Assembly (NCBI GenBank): GCA_035235625.1
Contig: CP141148.1
Coordinates: 20,399,057-20,463,056, forward strand
Source: Saururus chinensis
Taxonomy: Eukaryota; Streptophyta; Magnoliopsida; Piperales; Saururaceae
Reading direction: 5' to 3'
DNA length: 64,000 nucleotides
Part shown: piece by piece, positions 1-11,050 of the stretch
How positions within the stretch are numbered: position 1 is the first letter of the stretch
How the letters are laid out: every line of letters begins with the position of its first letter
Notes under the pieces: model-generated
What the model was told of the DNA's origin: nothing
Seen by the model: only the letters and a program-made list of their open reading frames with translations
Database searches by the model: none
Position numbers and translations under genes: made by a program

Positions 1-1770
1 TACTTTGCATTAGTAGATTGTAAAAAGAAAAAGGGTCACTTTCACTCTTCCAAGGGAGAACACTTTTGTCTTTCAAGGAGTCAAGAGGGGGAATAATTCC
101 TGTATTGTATACGCCATGAAAGCTCATAAACTGCTGGCTAAGGGGTGTGTGTCTTACTTGGCAAGTGTTATTACCTTGGAGTCTGTAACACCAAACTTAG
201 AGCAAATTGATGTTGTCTATGAGTTTGTAGATGTGTTGCCTAGTTTACCTCCTAGGAGGGAAGTTGATTTCACAATAGAACTTGTACCTGGTACTGCACT
301 AACTTCTAAGGCCCCTTACAAAATGGCACCTGCAGAATTCAAGGTATTGAAAGAGCAACTTCAGGAATTGCTTGATAAGGAGCTTATTCACCCCAGTGTT
401 TCCCCTTGGGAGCACCAATTTTGTTTAACAAGAAGAAGGATGGGTCCCTCAGATTGTGCATTGACTATAGAATGTTGAACTAGCTGATAATTAAGAATAA
501 ATATCATTTTCCTAAAATAGATGATCTTTTTTATCAGCTACATGCAGCGAAGGTCTTCTTAGAATTTGGGATGAAGATATTCCTATGCTTTTAGAACAAG
601 GTATTGCCAATATGAGTTCTTAGTGACACCCTTTGGACTAACCAATGCTCCTGCACCTTTTATGGATCTTATGAATAGAATCTATCAGCCATGGTTGGAT
701 CACTTTGTTATGGCATTTGTCGATGATATTCTTATCTATTCTACTTCTATTCAGGAGCATAGGGCACACTTAAGACAAGTATTACAGGTGTTGAGGGAGC
801 ATCAATTGTATGCCAAATTCAGTAAATGCGTCGTTTGGTTGGAAAGTATTAATTTTCTTGGGCACATTATTTCTAAGAGTCTCATTTATATGAGCCCGGG
901 CTCATGCGCACCGGCGTGCACCTGAGCTCATTTGGCCGTCGGATTTACATCTGACGGCCCATCAAACTCACGGGGCATTTAAACCCGTGAGTATGATGGG
1001 CCGTCGAATGTAAATCCAACGGACCAATGACCCCGGGCTCACGCCGGCGCGCGTGAGCCCGGGCTCATATTAACTTTTCCCTATTTCTAAAGATGGTGTG
1101 TTTGTGGATCCAAGCAAGGTTGAGGCAGTAGTTCACTGGGAAAGACCAAAGTATGTGATAGAAATAAGAAGTTTCTTGGGATTGACCAGTTATTATAGAA
1201 GGTTTATTGAAGGGTTCTCCACTTTAGCACCGCTTATCACTAAGTTAACTAAAAAGGGAGTGAAGTTTGTTTGGGATGACGACTGTGAGAACAATTTCTG
1301 TGAATTAAAGAAGAGACTTACAAGTGCACCAGTCCTCAAACTTCCATCAGGGGATGGTGGATTTGTAATCTATAGTGATGCTTCAAGAAAAAGGTTAGAT
1401 GGTGTGCTCATGCAGAGTGGTAAGGTGGTAGTGTATGCTTCAAGACGGTTGAAACCACATGAGCAGAACTACCCTACCCATGATCTAGAGCTAGTGGAAA
1501 TGGTCTTCGCTTTAAAACTATGGAGGCATTATCTTTATGGTTTAAAGTTTCAAGTCTATATAGATCATAAAAGCTTGAAGTATATATTCTCTCAGCGAGA
1601 CCTGAGCTTGAGGCAGAGGCGATGGTTAGAGTATTTAAAGGATTATGATTTTTTCATTAACTATCACCCAAGGAAGGCTAACGTAGTTGCATATGCCTTT
1701 AGTAGGAAGATGGAGATCTTTGCAGCTTTTATGATGATTAAAGAGTGGGAATTGCTAGTCCTTAGTCCTT
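1..1770 (+). mobile_element. Ty3/gypsy pol remnant (Tekay/Del-like)
   Basis: Fossil of the protease-RT linker, reverse transcriptase and RNase H part of a Ty3/gypsy polyprotein. Seen in translation: a linker with a LPPRREVDF-type motif and APYKMAP near 230-330, the RT palm motif FVDDILIY near 715-740, and the RT-RNase H connector with [13 protein letters not shown] near 1165-1205. The RNase H part then continues to about 1770 and includes a YHPRKANVV motif. Such motifs are typical of the Del/Tekay chromoviruses. No integrase follows, and no LTR can be placed with confidence. The element is broken, with several breaks, and is interrupted by the MITE listed separately. It is old, and no function is expected. 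Confidence 0.85.
877..1081. mobile_element. Mutator-type foldback MITE, 205 bp, with 9-bp target duplication
   Basis: A short GC-rich foldback element interrupts the gypsy RT region. It is flanked by perfect 9-bp direct repeats TATTTCTAA (868-876 and 1082-1090). Both arms read inward as (A)TATGAGCCCGGGCTCA, then a CGGCGTG block, then GGATTTACAT and CGACGGCCCAT or CTGACGGCCCAT, so the inverted repeat covers almost the whole element. The outermost bases are less well matched (GAGTCTCATT against GGGAAAAGTT). A 9-bp duplication with long inverted arms points to a Mutator-like MITE. No coding capacity. Confidence 0.75.
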
Positions 1771-2743
1771 GGCAAGTCTCCACTGAGAACAACCCTCTAG
1801 GAGGAGGAAGTCCTTGATTACCAACTTCTTTGTGCAATTGGACATTGTGGAAATTTTTTTATTAATGCTCAAGCAGGGATCCAAAGGTTTAGAAGCTCCA
1901 GGAGTAACCAAATTTCATCCAAGGAACAGATGGAGGAATCCATTTTAAGGAGCGCCTTGTAGTTTTGTTCCATTTATGTACCCTAGTTTTATGTATTTTA
2001 GGGTTGATTTTATATTAATATTGCCTTATTAGAGTTTAATTCTATTTTATAGGGTTTGATGAGCTTAATTGCAGAAATTGCTACATTGGAGCATTAGGGA
2101 TGAATTTTATGAAAATTTCTCTCAAAGTTTCTCAAGATGAAAGAGCCTGTATAATGAAATTGGCAGAAAACTCGGGTGAAGCCAGAAGCAGTCAAGAAGA
2201 TGACAATCGGATCTAGGTAGTATGATATAAGAAAGTTTTGCTGATGATAAGCTTGACTCTAACATAGAGGAATCAATTTCTTTTGAAACAAAGAATGATG
2301 TTATCACTGTCGTTGATGGTGATAAGTCGTTGCTTCATGACGAAGATAATTGTATGGTTAGTTTAGCCGGTGAGGTGACAGAGAAGGGAAGTGTGAAGCT
2401 AGGGAGCCAGCAAGTTTTTAAACAAAGAGAGAAAAATAGTGCAAGAGGTAGAATTTGAAGGGTCAATAGCTTATAAAAATAAAGAAGATAACAAGCAAGG
2501 AACGTCGAAGAAAAAAATAGTAGCTGAGAAACAAAGTTCGGAAAGAAGCTTATAGAAGGAAAGCTTGTCATTTGAACAACATATGGCCAATAAAAGGAGA
2601 GAATGATCAATGAAGACAATGTCCATCTAAATATAGAGAATTCAGCAAAAGGAAGCAACCAACGCACCATAAATTTGCAACATGGTTCGGAATGGGATTT
2701 CAGTTCGCAACAAAAATAAAAGTTAAAAAAAAATACAGCTCGC

Positions 2744-2885
2744 CAAGTTTGAACCAGGTGAAAGAAAGGAAAGGGAAATTCAGAAGACAAGAGAGAAAGA
2801 TTTGGGATAGCCAACAAGTTTGAACCAGGTGAAAGAAAGGAAAGGGAAATTCAGAAGACAAGAGAGAAAGATTTGGGATAGCCAA
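2744..2885. repeat. 71-bp tandem duplication
   Basis: Two adjacent, almost identical copies of a 71-base purine-rich unit (2744-2814 and 2815-2885), each starting CAAGTTTGAACCAGGTG and ending in GATAGCCAA or GATAGCCAACAAG context. Only the junction differs. The near identity points to a recent local slippage or unequal exchange event. Confidence 0.85.
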
Positions 2886-2960
2886 GTAGTGTCCATAGAG
2901 GGAAAGAAAATCAAATAAAGGACGCACTTGAATATGGAAAAGGAGGGCAACCATAAAAGC

Positions 2961-2968
2961 TATAAAAA
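2961..2968 (+). promoter_or_regulatory. TATA-like box in the probable LTR
   Basis: TATAAAAA in the context AGCTATAAAAACAGAG, followed within about 40 bases by a purine-rich leader. It is placed as expected for an LTR promoter, but no transcript evidence is available. Confidence 0.4.
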
Positions 2969-3076
2969 CAGAGTTTCATAGTAAAAATTGGAGAGAAGAG
3001 AAGGGGGGAGAACATAATGAACCAGTCCGTTCCATCCTCCAGAAAAGGGCTGAAAGAGAGCTTGTGAGGTTACAAT

Positions 3077-6000
3077 TGTAATGTCCGGGAATTTTCTAAA
3101 TTCCCGAAGTCGGCCATGGGAAATTAGGTTGTTGGACCCCTTGATATTCTTGTTGATATAACTTATTCATCGCTTGGAATTGGTGGCTGAGATCTATATG
3201 GATGGAAAGTAGACAGAAAGAGCTTCGAAACGCCACTAAGAACACATGAATTGGAGTTCGGATGAGGGAGATTCGACTGTTCAAAGTTGAACATATCATA
3301 TAGGGCCCGTTTACCCAATTTAGACGTGCAATTGAGTTGTTTAAGTCGTTTTCCGGGCCCGATTATTTAGCATTCCGAAATTATAATTTAAGTGGCCTAA
3401 TTGGGGGAATTTTGGCCTAATTTATCATGGGATTAGGAGCCCTAATCCCATGCCTATAAAAATAAAGAATTAGGGCTTTTGGGGGGAGCTTGGACGGTTA
3501 AAGGGGAGGAGGAGAGAGAGAGAAGCCGGCAAGGGTGACTAGTGATGAAGGCGAAGCGGAGTTGGCTCGAATGTCGGCGGTGGATCGAAAACAACCATGT
3601 TTGAGGTAAGTTTGCCGAATCATCCTTAAATTAAGATTAAAATTAATTTAATGTATAACTAGATTCGTTGGTAAAAATCAATTGACGGGCAAATTTTCGG
3701 CGGCCGGCCAGATGTTCGGTTCTGGCTAAACCGCCGGTTGCCGGTAATTAATCGGCAGGCAGATTGTTTTGACAAATAGTGACTAACACCGGTGAGTGGA
3801 ATCTAAGGATTCTGGCTTTGCTCTCGTGTTGGATGCTCTTGCCGCCGGCCGCCGCCACAAACTGTATCTCCCTGTGTCCTCTTTTCTTCTCCAGCAATTT
3901 TGCAAACCGTTTCAACTGTGAACGATTGTGTACATCGCCGGACGGCTGCCGGCTGGGGTTTCGCCCTCTGATCCTGTTCACTCCGGTGGAAGAATTGCCA
4001 CCAAACTCGGCGGAGGCCAGCCACCATTGACATCCTATACCTCTCCCCCTTTTGGTAGTCGTTGGAAGAGGGGAAGGGATGGGAGCTGGCTGAACGGGTC
4101 GCCGGACGGCAGTCGACCTAGCCACCACCTTCTTCCGAAGTTTTGGGTGGCAAGGTTCCGCCGCACGGCCGCCTCACCCCAGTCCGCCTCCAGCAGAACT
4201 TACTGGAGGAGGAAAACGAAGGGTCTGGTTCAAGGCCGAGCCAGCAGACCCGGTTTGCTGGACCGGCCTAGTGTGCAGGCCAGAGGTACTGAACCAAGTC
4301 CGGTACAGGGTCTTTCTCTTGTCAGAAAAAAAATAGAAAAATTATCAATAGATCTGTAGAGCGTTTTGAGTGTGGTGACCAAGTTTCAGATCCGAGAAAA
4401 ATCCTAGAGATAGTTAAATGACCCTTTTACCCTTTATAGTTAAATTGTCGTGGGTAAACCACTTACCTGACTTTGGGGCTCTGGTTTAGGAGCCTATGAG
4501 TTGATCTAAAAATTGGAAAAAATTCTCAATTAGAGTTTAATGTGTAGCCTAAGTATAGGATAAATAAATTAGTGAGGAAAAATCTCAATGAATGGGTAAT
4601 TAACCTTTTTACCCCTAGGATTAATCCTAAATCGTTAAATAAACCTGGGTCGGTTCAAGGGGTTCACGAGCCAGGAAAATTACACAGAGTCCATGAAGTC
4701 AAGTAGTATGCTTGAGTTCAATTTTGGACCCGTCAGATGTCATTAAGGCCTTAAACCAAATGATAGAAATATCTCTTTGAGTGGACCCACCCACATTGGT
4801 GTGAATGGAAATGCGGGTCAGTTTAAGAGTAGAGCCTCATTATAGGATTATGACTTAAAATAAATAAATGGGCAGTGAGATGACCTAATGGCCCAAGGGA
4901 GGGTGGCGTACCCCAAGTAGTAAAATTACCCTAATGCCCTTAGGGGGTTGTATGTTCTGTTTTCGCATAAACAGATAACTAGCAACCAAGCATTAGGGTG
5001 CCCTAGAATGACATTAAATGGCTTCAAAAGGAAGGGGTTTGACCAGTAAAAGATACGAAGACCTTGACAGGTCACAGTGTCAGGGGAAATAAGGGGAAGA
5101 ACCCTAATTCTCAAGGTTTAAGGCAGTATATTACACATGTCTGCAATCGAGTACATCAATCGACTAAAGTGTTATATGTAACTCGCAGGAAGCATTAGAG
5201 TTGTTTACACTCTCGGGATTGAACTCGCTGAGCCCTAGCCCTGCAAATGAGTGCAACAAACCTTTATACATTATTTATGCACTTGTGTGATTACATATTA
5301 TATATGTTGATTATTCTGATGCTTGCATTTATTATTATTGTGTTAAGTTATATCAGTAACTTAAGGTTATTAAAGACTAATCAAGAGATTTTGGTTGTCG
5401 TTGGATTGAGGGGAGAACACCTAATCAAGATAATGACTAAAATACCCTCTTTAGGGTTGGGACTAGTTCATAGAGTGAACGGGGCCCTGACATAGAATTT
5501 TACCTTGGTTAATGAATCGAGGGTGGTTACGGGATGTTCTCTGAGTCATAGCTCAGTGGATGAGCTATTTATTGGGCAGATTCACAAGGTGAAGAGGACC
5601 CAAATGGTTGAGCAGATACTTAACTGGATGGAAATAATCTAGTCTAAGTTCAGATGTTTGGGGGACTCAATGGTCATAAAGACCTAGGGCTTCTATGGAT
5701 ACATTAGTAATGTCTTATAAGACATTTTCTCCCAGAGTTGGGATGGTGGAGATTGCAATATGCTTCTTCATCGCCACGATGGTTTGGGTATTGACCAGAG
5801 GGTCTTTACCACGGGTCTCCCGCAGGTCTTCCCAGGACTATTTAGTACGTATGAAAAGCGGAGTTACATGAGCATCATGGAAGACTTGTGTTTCTTATCA
5901 ATCTGTATCCATGAGCACAGTTGGGATCCTTTTCTCCATATTCGTGGCATGCTATTGAGAGCCCTGGGGATTTCAGTCAAGCTACAGTTAAGCATTCTAC

Positions 6001-6775
6001 TCAAAGGTTAGAGTCCTTTGTTTAGAGTTTTCTCGAAGGGCGAGTCATCTCTGAGTTACAGATTTGATAGTATTAATTATCGAACAAGGGATGTGAGATA
6101 ATTAATAATATTGTTTAATATTATTTGTTAATTAGACAAGTAAAACGATTAAAGGACTTACTAAAATGTAGGTTAGTTAAAAATACTTAAGCATTGCATG
6201 CGGGATGCTATGCTTCATAGGATAGACTAATTTTTAGGCAGAACTACCTCTAGATCAGATCTTGATGGAAACATTGGAGATGTTGTCCCATGAATACGTA
6301 GGCAACTAACATTGGGTGATGTTGACCCGATCTAAAAAATATTATTAAAATCTTTTGTCCTATGGAAGCTCTTCTCCTAAAGGCAGAGAGGTTCCATTGT
6401 GGTTGTGGTGGTTGATTGGTTTGCTTTCTTGCAGGTTTTTCAGGTGACAACAAGTGAGACCAAGATTAACGCGTATAAGATGAAGTTTCTTCGTGTCTGC
6501 AACTCCGGTACGTAAGTGTACCTTTAGCGTGAGAGTCAACTTGTTATTTATTTTCAGATGGATGACGGACTTGTACTTAGATGGATGAGTTGTTCTTTAT
6601 GAATTTTTAGACGTTAAATAATATCATATCATTTGATATATGTATTTGTAAACCCCAGTTATCATGACCTGAATATTCAATCGAAGGGTTTATTTTGTAT
6701 TTAAGAAGAAAAAAAAATTCTCGCTACTTACTGTTCATGCTTTTTAAAAATGCTTTAAAAATCCGGGTCGTGACA
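3077..6775 (+). mobile_element. Solo LTR (family A, copy A1), 3.7 kb, TSD ACAAT
   Basis: The unit starts TGTAATGTCCGGGAATTTTC and ends CCGGGTCGTGACA. The terminal ~20 bases form an imperfect inverted repeat. A perfect 5-bp duplication ACAAT flanks it (3072-3076, 6776-6780). No second LTR, primer binding site or coding domain belongs to it, so a solo LTR from unequal recombination is the best call. Inside are a TATA box (3455-3461), a short GC-rich exon-like block ending GAG|GTAAGT at 3605/3606, then a GC-rich and later AT-rich stretch, then TTGCAG|GT at 6434/6435. The 3606-6434 segment therefore looks like an intron. By eye it is clearly diverged from copy A2 (36929-40716), so it is not recent. 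Open reading frames inside it are accidental. Confidence 0.8.
3455..3461 (+). promoter_or_regulatory. TATA box in solo LTR A1
   Basis: TATAAAA in the context CATGCCTATAAAAATAAAG, about 380 bases from the left end of the LTR. The same context CATGCCTATAAAAA recurs in copy A2 at 37287-37294, so the box is a conserved family feature. Confidence 0.6.
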
Positions 6776-6780
6776 ACAAT

Positions 6781-7779
6781 AGAAATCCCGAAGCTGGAGG
6801 AGCGAAGAAGAAGCAGAAAACAAATTTTCAGTTCGCGGGGTTACTGTAGTAGAACTGTTCATGACTGGAGGTTGAAAACGATGAACAGTAACCCGTGATT
6901 ACTATTCACCGGTACAGTAGTAGTTCGGAATTTTTTATTTTTACTCAATTTTCTTCTAAATTGTAAGTTTCTTTTTAATTGTTCTAATGGAGATTTTATT
7001 TCTTAGGTTAATGAGTAGCTAAATTTTTTTTCTAAGGCTTTGATGAAACTTTATTAAATTATAGAATTTTATGATTATGAGACGATTAATTTTTCTTAAT
7101 GACGGATTTAATGTTAATTGTTTATATCTCTTTAATTAATGAGATTGATTTGGATATGAGTTTAGTCATGCTTCTCTCATGATTTACATTGGTCTTTAGT
7201 TTCTTACTTGGTTTTGTCTTGTTTAATATTGAAATTGGGTTTAGTTGTGATTTACAAATTGTGGATACAATTAATGCCTTAATTTTAATCCGTTGAAAAG
7301 AGGAGGAATAATATATTTTTTTATTATACATGAGAGCTTGATGATGATATTTTCCATAATAATGAAGATTGAATTCTAAATTATTATGAGGAATATAGAA
7401 AAATTGATCAATGATCATGCTTATGAGTTTTTATGATTTAATGAATGTGGATTCTTATGCCTTAGTGTTTTGTTTGATTCTTAGTGTTTTACTTATTTGA
7501 TAGTGTTTTGTTTATTTTGCATTACTTTCTTCTTTTTAGATTAAAGCTTTAGAATTTTAATTCGGATAGTTTAATTGCCTTTGAACTCTTATTTGCTTTT
7601 GTTAGTTACTTTAGTCTAATTATTATCTTTATATTTGTTAACTCGATTAGAGTTTACATGAGTTAGATTAAATTTAGTTTTCCAATTTCAAGTCTCCGTG
7701 GGATCGACACTCGATATAGCCGTTTAACTACTATAGATTCTTGCGCTTGCGAGTAAACAATTAAAATTTAACATGTTTT
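6781..7779 (+). mobile_element. Right part of the LTR (R/U5) of the gag-protease retroelement
   Basis: AT-rich non-coding sequence after solo LTR A1. It ends with the U5 signature GTGGGATCGACACTCGATAT followed by CTTGCGCTTGCGAG, familiar from Athila/Tat-type LTR ends. This runs straight into the primer binding site at about 7780. Early in the stretch (6840-6920) there are several copies of GAACAGTA/TACTGTTC-type motifs. No gene. Confidence 0.55.
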
Positions 7780-7797
7780 TGGAGCCATTGTCGGGGA
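7780..7797 (+). other. Primer binding site, Athila/Tat type
   Basis: TGGAGCCATTGTCGGGGA closely resembles the TGGCGCCGTTGCCGGGGA primer binding site common in plant Athila/Tat gypsy elements. It sits immediately after the LTR end and about 160 bases before gag. Confidence 0.6.
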
Positions 7798-7799
7798 CT

Positions 7800-9716
7800 T
7801 GCAAAGGAAAATAAATTAAATCTAAACTAAGTTTACCCTTCTACCAGTTTTAGCATAATGTGCAAAACAAAACAAAAAAAACAAAAAAAAGAGAGAAAAA
7901 GGTGTAAAAACAAGGGGCATTAGAGAGGGGATTAGTCGTGTATGACCACGTGGTTACATGATCAAACAGACAGGTTAGTTAGAGTAGATTCAAATCCCCT
8001 AGAGAGTAGTGAATTTGAAACTAATATTTCATTCACAATGGGACATAACAATGCAGAGGCCAAAACCCTTAGGGAGTTATTTTCATCGATTTCTATCAAT
8101 CCTCCCTCATGCATAGTATTGCCCGCTACCACTACCATACACTTTGAGTTGAAAGCTCAAGTCATTCAACTTCTCCCCACCTTTCATGGTCTTGACAGAG
8201 AGGATCCTTACATGCATGTAAAGGATTTTCTCGAAATCTGTGCAACATTTAAATTTCAAAACTTTCCTGATGAGTTAGTTCGTCTACGCTTGTTTCCTTT
8301 CTCATTAAAGGATAAAGCTAAGGCATGGTTAAATTCTCTTCCAACAGGGTCTATTAATTCATGGGAGGGACTTGTTAGTAAGTTCCTTTCAAAAAATTTC
8401 CCAATATCTAAAACCAATGCCTTAAGGAGAGAGATAGCTGACTTTTATCAAGAGGAGCATGAAAAATTTTATGAGAGTTGGGAGAGGTTTAAGGACTTAC
8501 TTTTGAAGTGTCCCCACCATGGTTTTGAAACATGGCAGCTTGTGCAATACTTTTATAATGGTTTAACTCAAACACACCGCAATATGATTTAATCCATGAA
8601 CGGTGGGTGTTTCTTGAGTCTGAATGATGATGCAGCATATAAGTTCTTAGAGGGTTTGTCTGAGAGTTCCCAGCAATGGGACTTTTCAAGCCATAGATAA
8701 AAACCAACCCAAAAACATAGGAAAGGAGGCTTATATGAAGTAAGGGAAGATACTTACATGAAAGCTAGGTTAGAGCAGCTGACTAGAAAAGTAGCAGCCA
8801 TGACCCTTGCTAACAATATGAATTTTGCCAACCAGATTCAAAATGAAGTGTGTTCTCTGTGTGCAAGTCCAATGCATACTGGTCAAATGTGTCCTTCCAT
8901 GTTAAGTTATTCTGAGTGTTTTGCTGAGCAAGCAAATGCACTAAACAATTATGAGAAACCGTTTGGCAATCCCTTCTTTGATACATAATCCAAATTGGCG
9001 GAATCATCCAAATTTCTCTTGGAGGCAAAACCAGCATCCCATTAATGGAGTAGGGCCACCAATGCAGCAAATGTCCACTCAATTTAAGCAACCCAACCCC
9101 TCCTACACCTCTATTCCCCAATTAGTTCCTCAAGTTGTTGCATCACCACGTCAACAATCATCACTTGAAGAGTCTCTCAAAACATTCATGTAGTCTACTA
9201 ACCATGCCAAATTAGAACTTTAAAATTCTAGTCAAATGAACACTCAAACCATAGCTAAACTAGAAACTCAAATTAGCCAGTTAGCAACTCATGTAGGGGA
9301 GAGATAGAAAGGCAAGTTTCCCAGTCAGCCTATACCCAACCCTAAAGGTCAATATGTTGTTACTAATGCTTCAAGTTCATCACATGACCAGGGACATGTC
9401 CAGTCAATTACCACTCTTAGATCTAGGCAGCAGGTTGACAATCATGTAAAAATGCCTAAAGAATAGATAACTGATAATACAGAGTAAGAAAGTGAGAAGC
9501 AAGAACCCAATGACTCCCCACCTGTTTTAGTTGACCCCCCAGTTAGGAGTTTTGTGCCTAAAGCCCCATTTCCTCAAAGACTAGTCAATCCTAAGAAAAA
9601 TGCACAGTTTGGAGATATTTTAGAGGTGTTTAAGTAAGTGCAAATAAACATCTCATTCCTTGATGTTATCCCCTCCTATGCTAAATTTTTAAAAGACCCT
9701 TCTACTAGTTCTTAGT
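7800..9716 (+). mobile_element. gag region, copy 1, of a non-autonomous gypsy element
   Basis: Fossil gag. The translation from 7942 shows a plant gypsy Retrotrans_gag core at about 8150-8590: FHGLDREDPYMHVKDF, then FPFSLKDKAKAWLNSLP, then WERFKDLLLKCPHHG. A cysteine cluster CSLC...HTGQMC follows at about 8850-8890, then a proline-rich tail with PKAPFPQRLV at about 9565. These are features of the Athila/Tat gag. The block is followed not by pol but by a second copy of the same gag (from about 9760), so the gag region is duplicated. Broken, with several breaks. Confidence 0.8.
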
Positions 9717-9729
9717 GTGTAAAAAAAAC

Positions 9730-9732
<3 letters not shown>

Positions 9733-9763
<31 letters not shown>
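9733..9763. repeat. (GA)n microsatellite
   Basis: About 15 GA dinucleotides between A-rich tracts, at the junction of the two gag copies. A homopurine run of this type could have helped the duplication arise by slippage. Confidence 0.8.
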
Positions 9764-9768
<5 letters not shown>

Positions 9769-10543
9769 AAAAGGGTGAAAACAAGGGGCATTAGAGAGGG
9801 AATTAGTCGTGTATGACCACGTGGTTACGTGATCAAATAGACAGGTTAGTTAGAGTAGATTCCAACCCCCTAGAGAGTAGAGAATTTGAAACTGATCTTC
9901 CATTCACAATGGGAGATAACAATGCAGAGGCCAAACCCCTTAGGGAGTTATTTTCACCAATTTCTATCAATCCTCCCTCATACATAGTGTTGCCCGCTAC
10001 CACTGTCACACACTTTGAGTTGAAAGCTCAAGTCATTCAACTTCTCCCGACCTTCTATGGTCTTGACAGAGAGGATCCTTACATGCATGTAAAGGATTTT
10101 CTTGAAATCTGTGCTACATTTAAATTTTAAACTTTTTCTGATGAGTCAGTCTGTCTACGCCTGTTTCCTTTCTCATTAAAGGATAAATCTAAGGCATGGT
10201 TAAATTCTCTTCCAACAGGGTCTATTAATTCATGGGAGGGACTTGTTAGCAAGTTCCTTTCAATTTTTTTCCCAATTGTCTAAAACCAATGCCTTAAGGA
10301 GAGAGATAGCTCACTTTTGTCAAGAGGAGCATGAAAAATTTTATGAGTTGGAATAAGTTTAAGGACTTACTTTTGAAGTGTCCCCACCATGGTTTTGAAA
10401 CATGGTGTCTTGTGCAATACTTTTACAATGGTTTAACTTAAACACACCGCAATATGATTGAATCCATGAACGGTGGGTGTTTCTTGAATCTAAATGATGA
10501 TGCAGCATATAAGTTCTTAGAGGGTTTGTGTGAGAGTTCCCAG

Positions 10544-10806
10544 TGTTAGAGTATATGTTCTATTTTTTCTTAAGTGTTTATATTAGTCTTCATACTATAG
10601 AGGGTAGTTTAGTCATTCTAGATTAGTTTTTATTTACTTCTTTGTAAGCCATCACTTAAGTGAAGGGCAATTAGGACATTTCTTTCTTTAGTTTGTTGGA
10701 TCGATCTCTCTTAATGTGAGGATCGTTTTCCCTTTTTATGTATGATTCTATTATGAGAAATATAGTGCTCTCCTGGTTTAGAACCATAGTTCTGATTTTG
10801 CTATCA
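10544..10806 (+). repeat. Left LTR of the Copia element
   Basis: 263 bp, TG...CA termini, alignable over its whole length to the right LTR with about ten differences counted by eye. Confidence 0.9.
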
Positions 10807-10819
10807 TGGTATCAAGAGC
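10807..10819 (+). other. Copia primer binding site (initiator Met tRNA)
   Basis: TGGTATCAAGAGC lies directly after the left LTR and is the standard plant Copia primer binding sequence. Confidence 0.85.
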
Positions 10820-10857
10820 TTAGGTTTCAATCCTCCATCTGTAACCAGAACCTGTTA

Positions 10858-11050
10858 TACGGCGGTACTGTTCACCACACTTTTCACCGATACTATTTAT
10901 TGGTGTTATTCACTATGCACTGTTCACAGGTACTGTTCATCTCACTGGTTTACTGGTATTGTTTGTTGCACTGTTCACTGGTACTGTTCACTGCACTGTT
11001 CATCGGTATTGTTCATCAACTCTGTTCATCGGTATTGTTCATCAATTTTG
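10858..11050 (+). repeat. ACTGTTCA-rich leader of the Copia element
   Basis: The stretch between primer binding site and gag contains about ten variants of [G/C]TACTGTTCA[C/T] and GGTATTGTTCATC, in places with near-tandem spacing. It is non-coding leader sequence. Similar motifs occur in the leader of the neighbouring gypsy-type element (6840-6920). Confidence 0.6.

Larger units (their letters stand above)
1771..3076 (+). other. Gene-less stretch; probable U3/R part of an LTR
   Basis: No supported gene. The strand is purine-rich (AAG, GAA) from about 2130 to 3060, which makes long accidental reading frames on the minus strand. A TATA-like box (TATAAAAA, 2961-2968) lies about 110 bases before the insertion point of the solo LTR at 3077. 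Beyond that insertion the sequence resumes at 6776 and reaches a gypsy-type primer binding site near 7780. The simplest reading is that this stretch is the left part of the LTR of the gag-protease element downstream, but its left border could not be fixed. Confidence 0.4.

Noticed and set aside
2122-2954. Minus-strand hydrophobic, F/L/S-rich frames
   Set aside because: They are the complement of a purine-rich strand and partly of a tandem repeat; no protein features beyond that composition.
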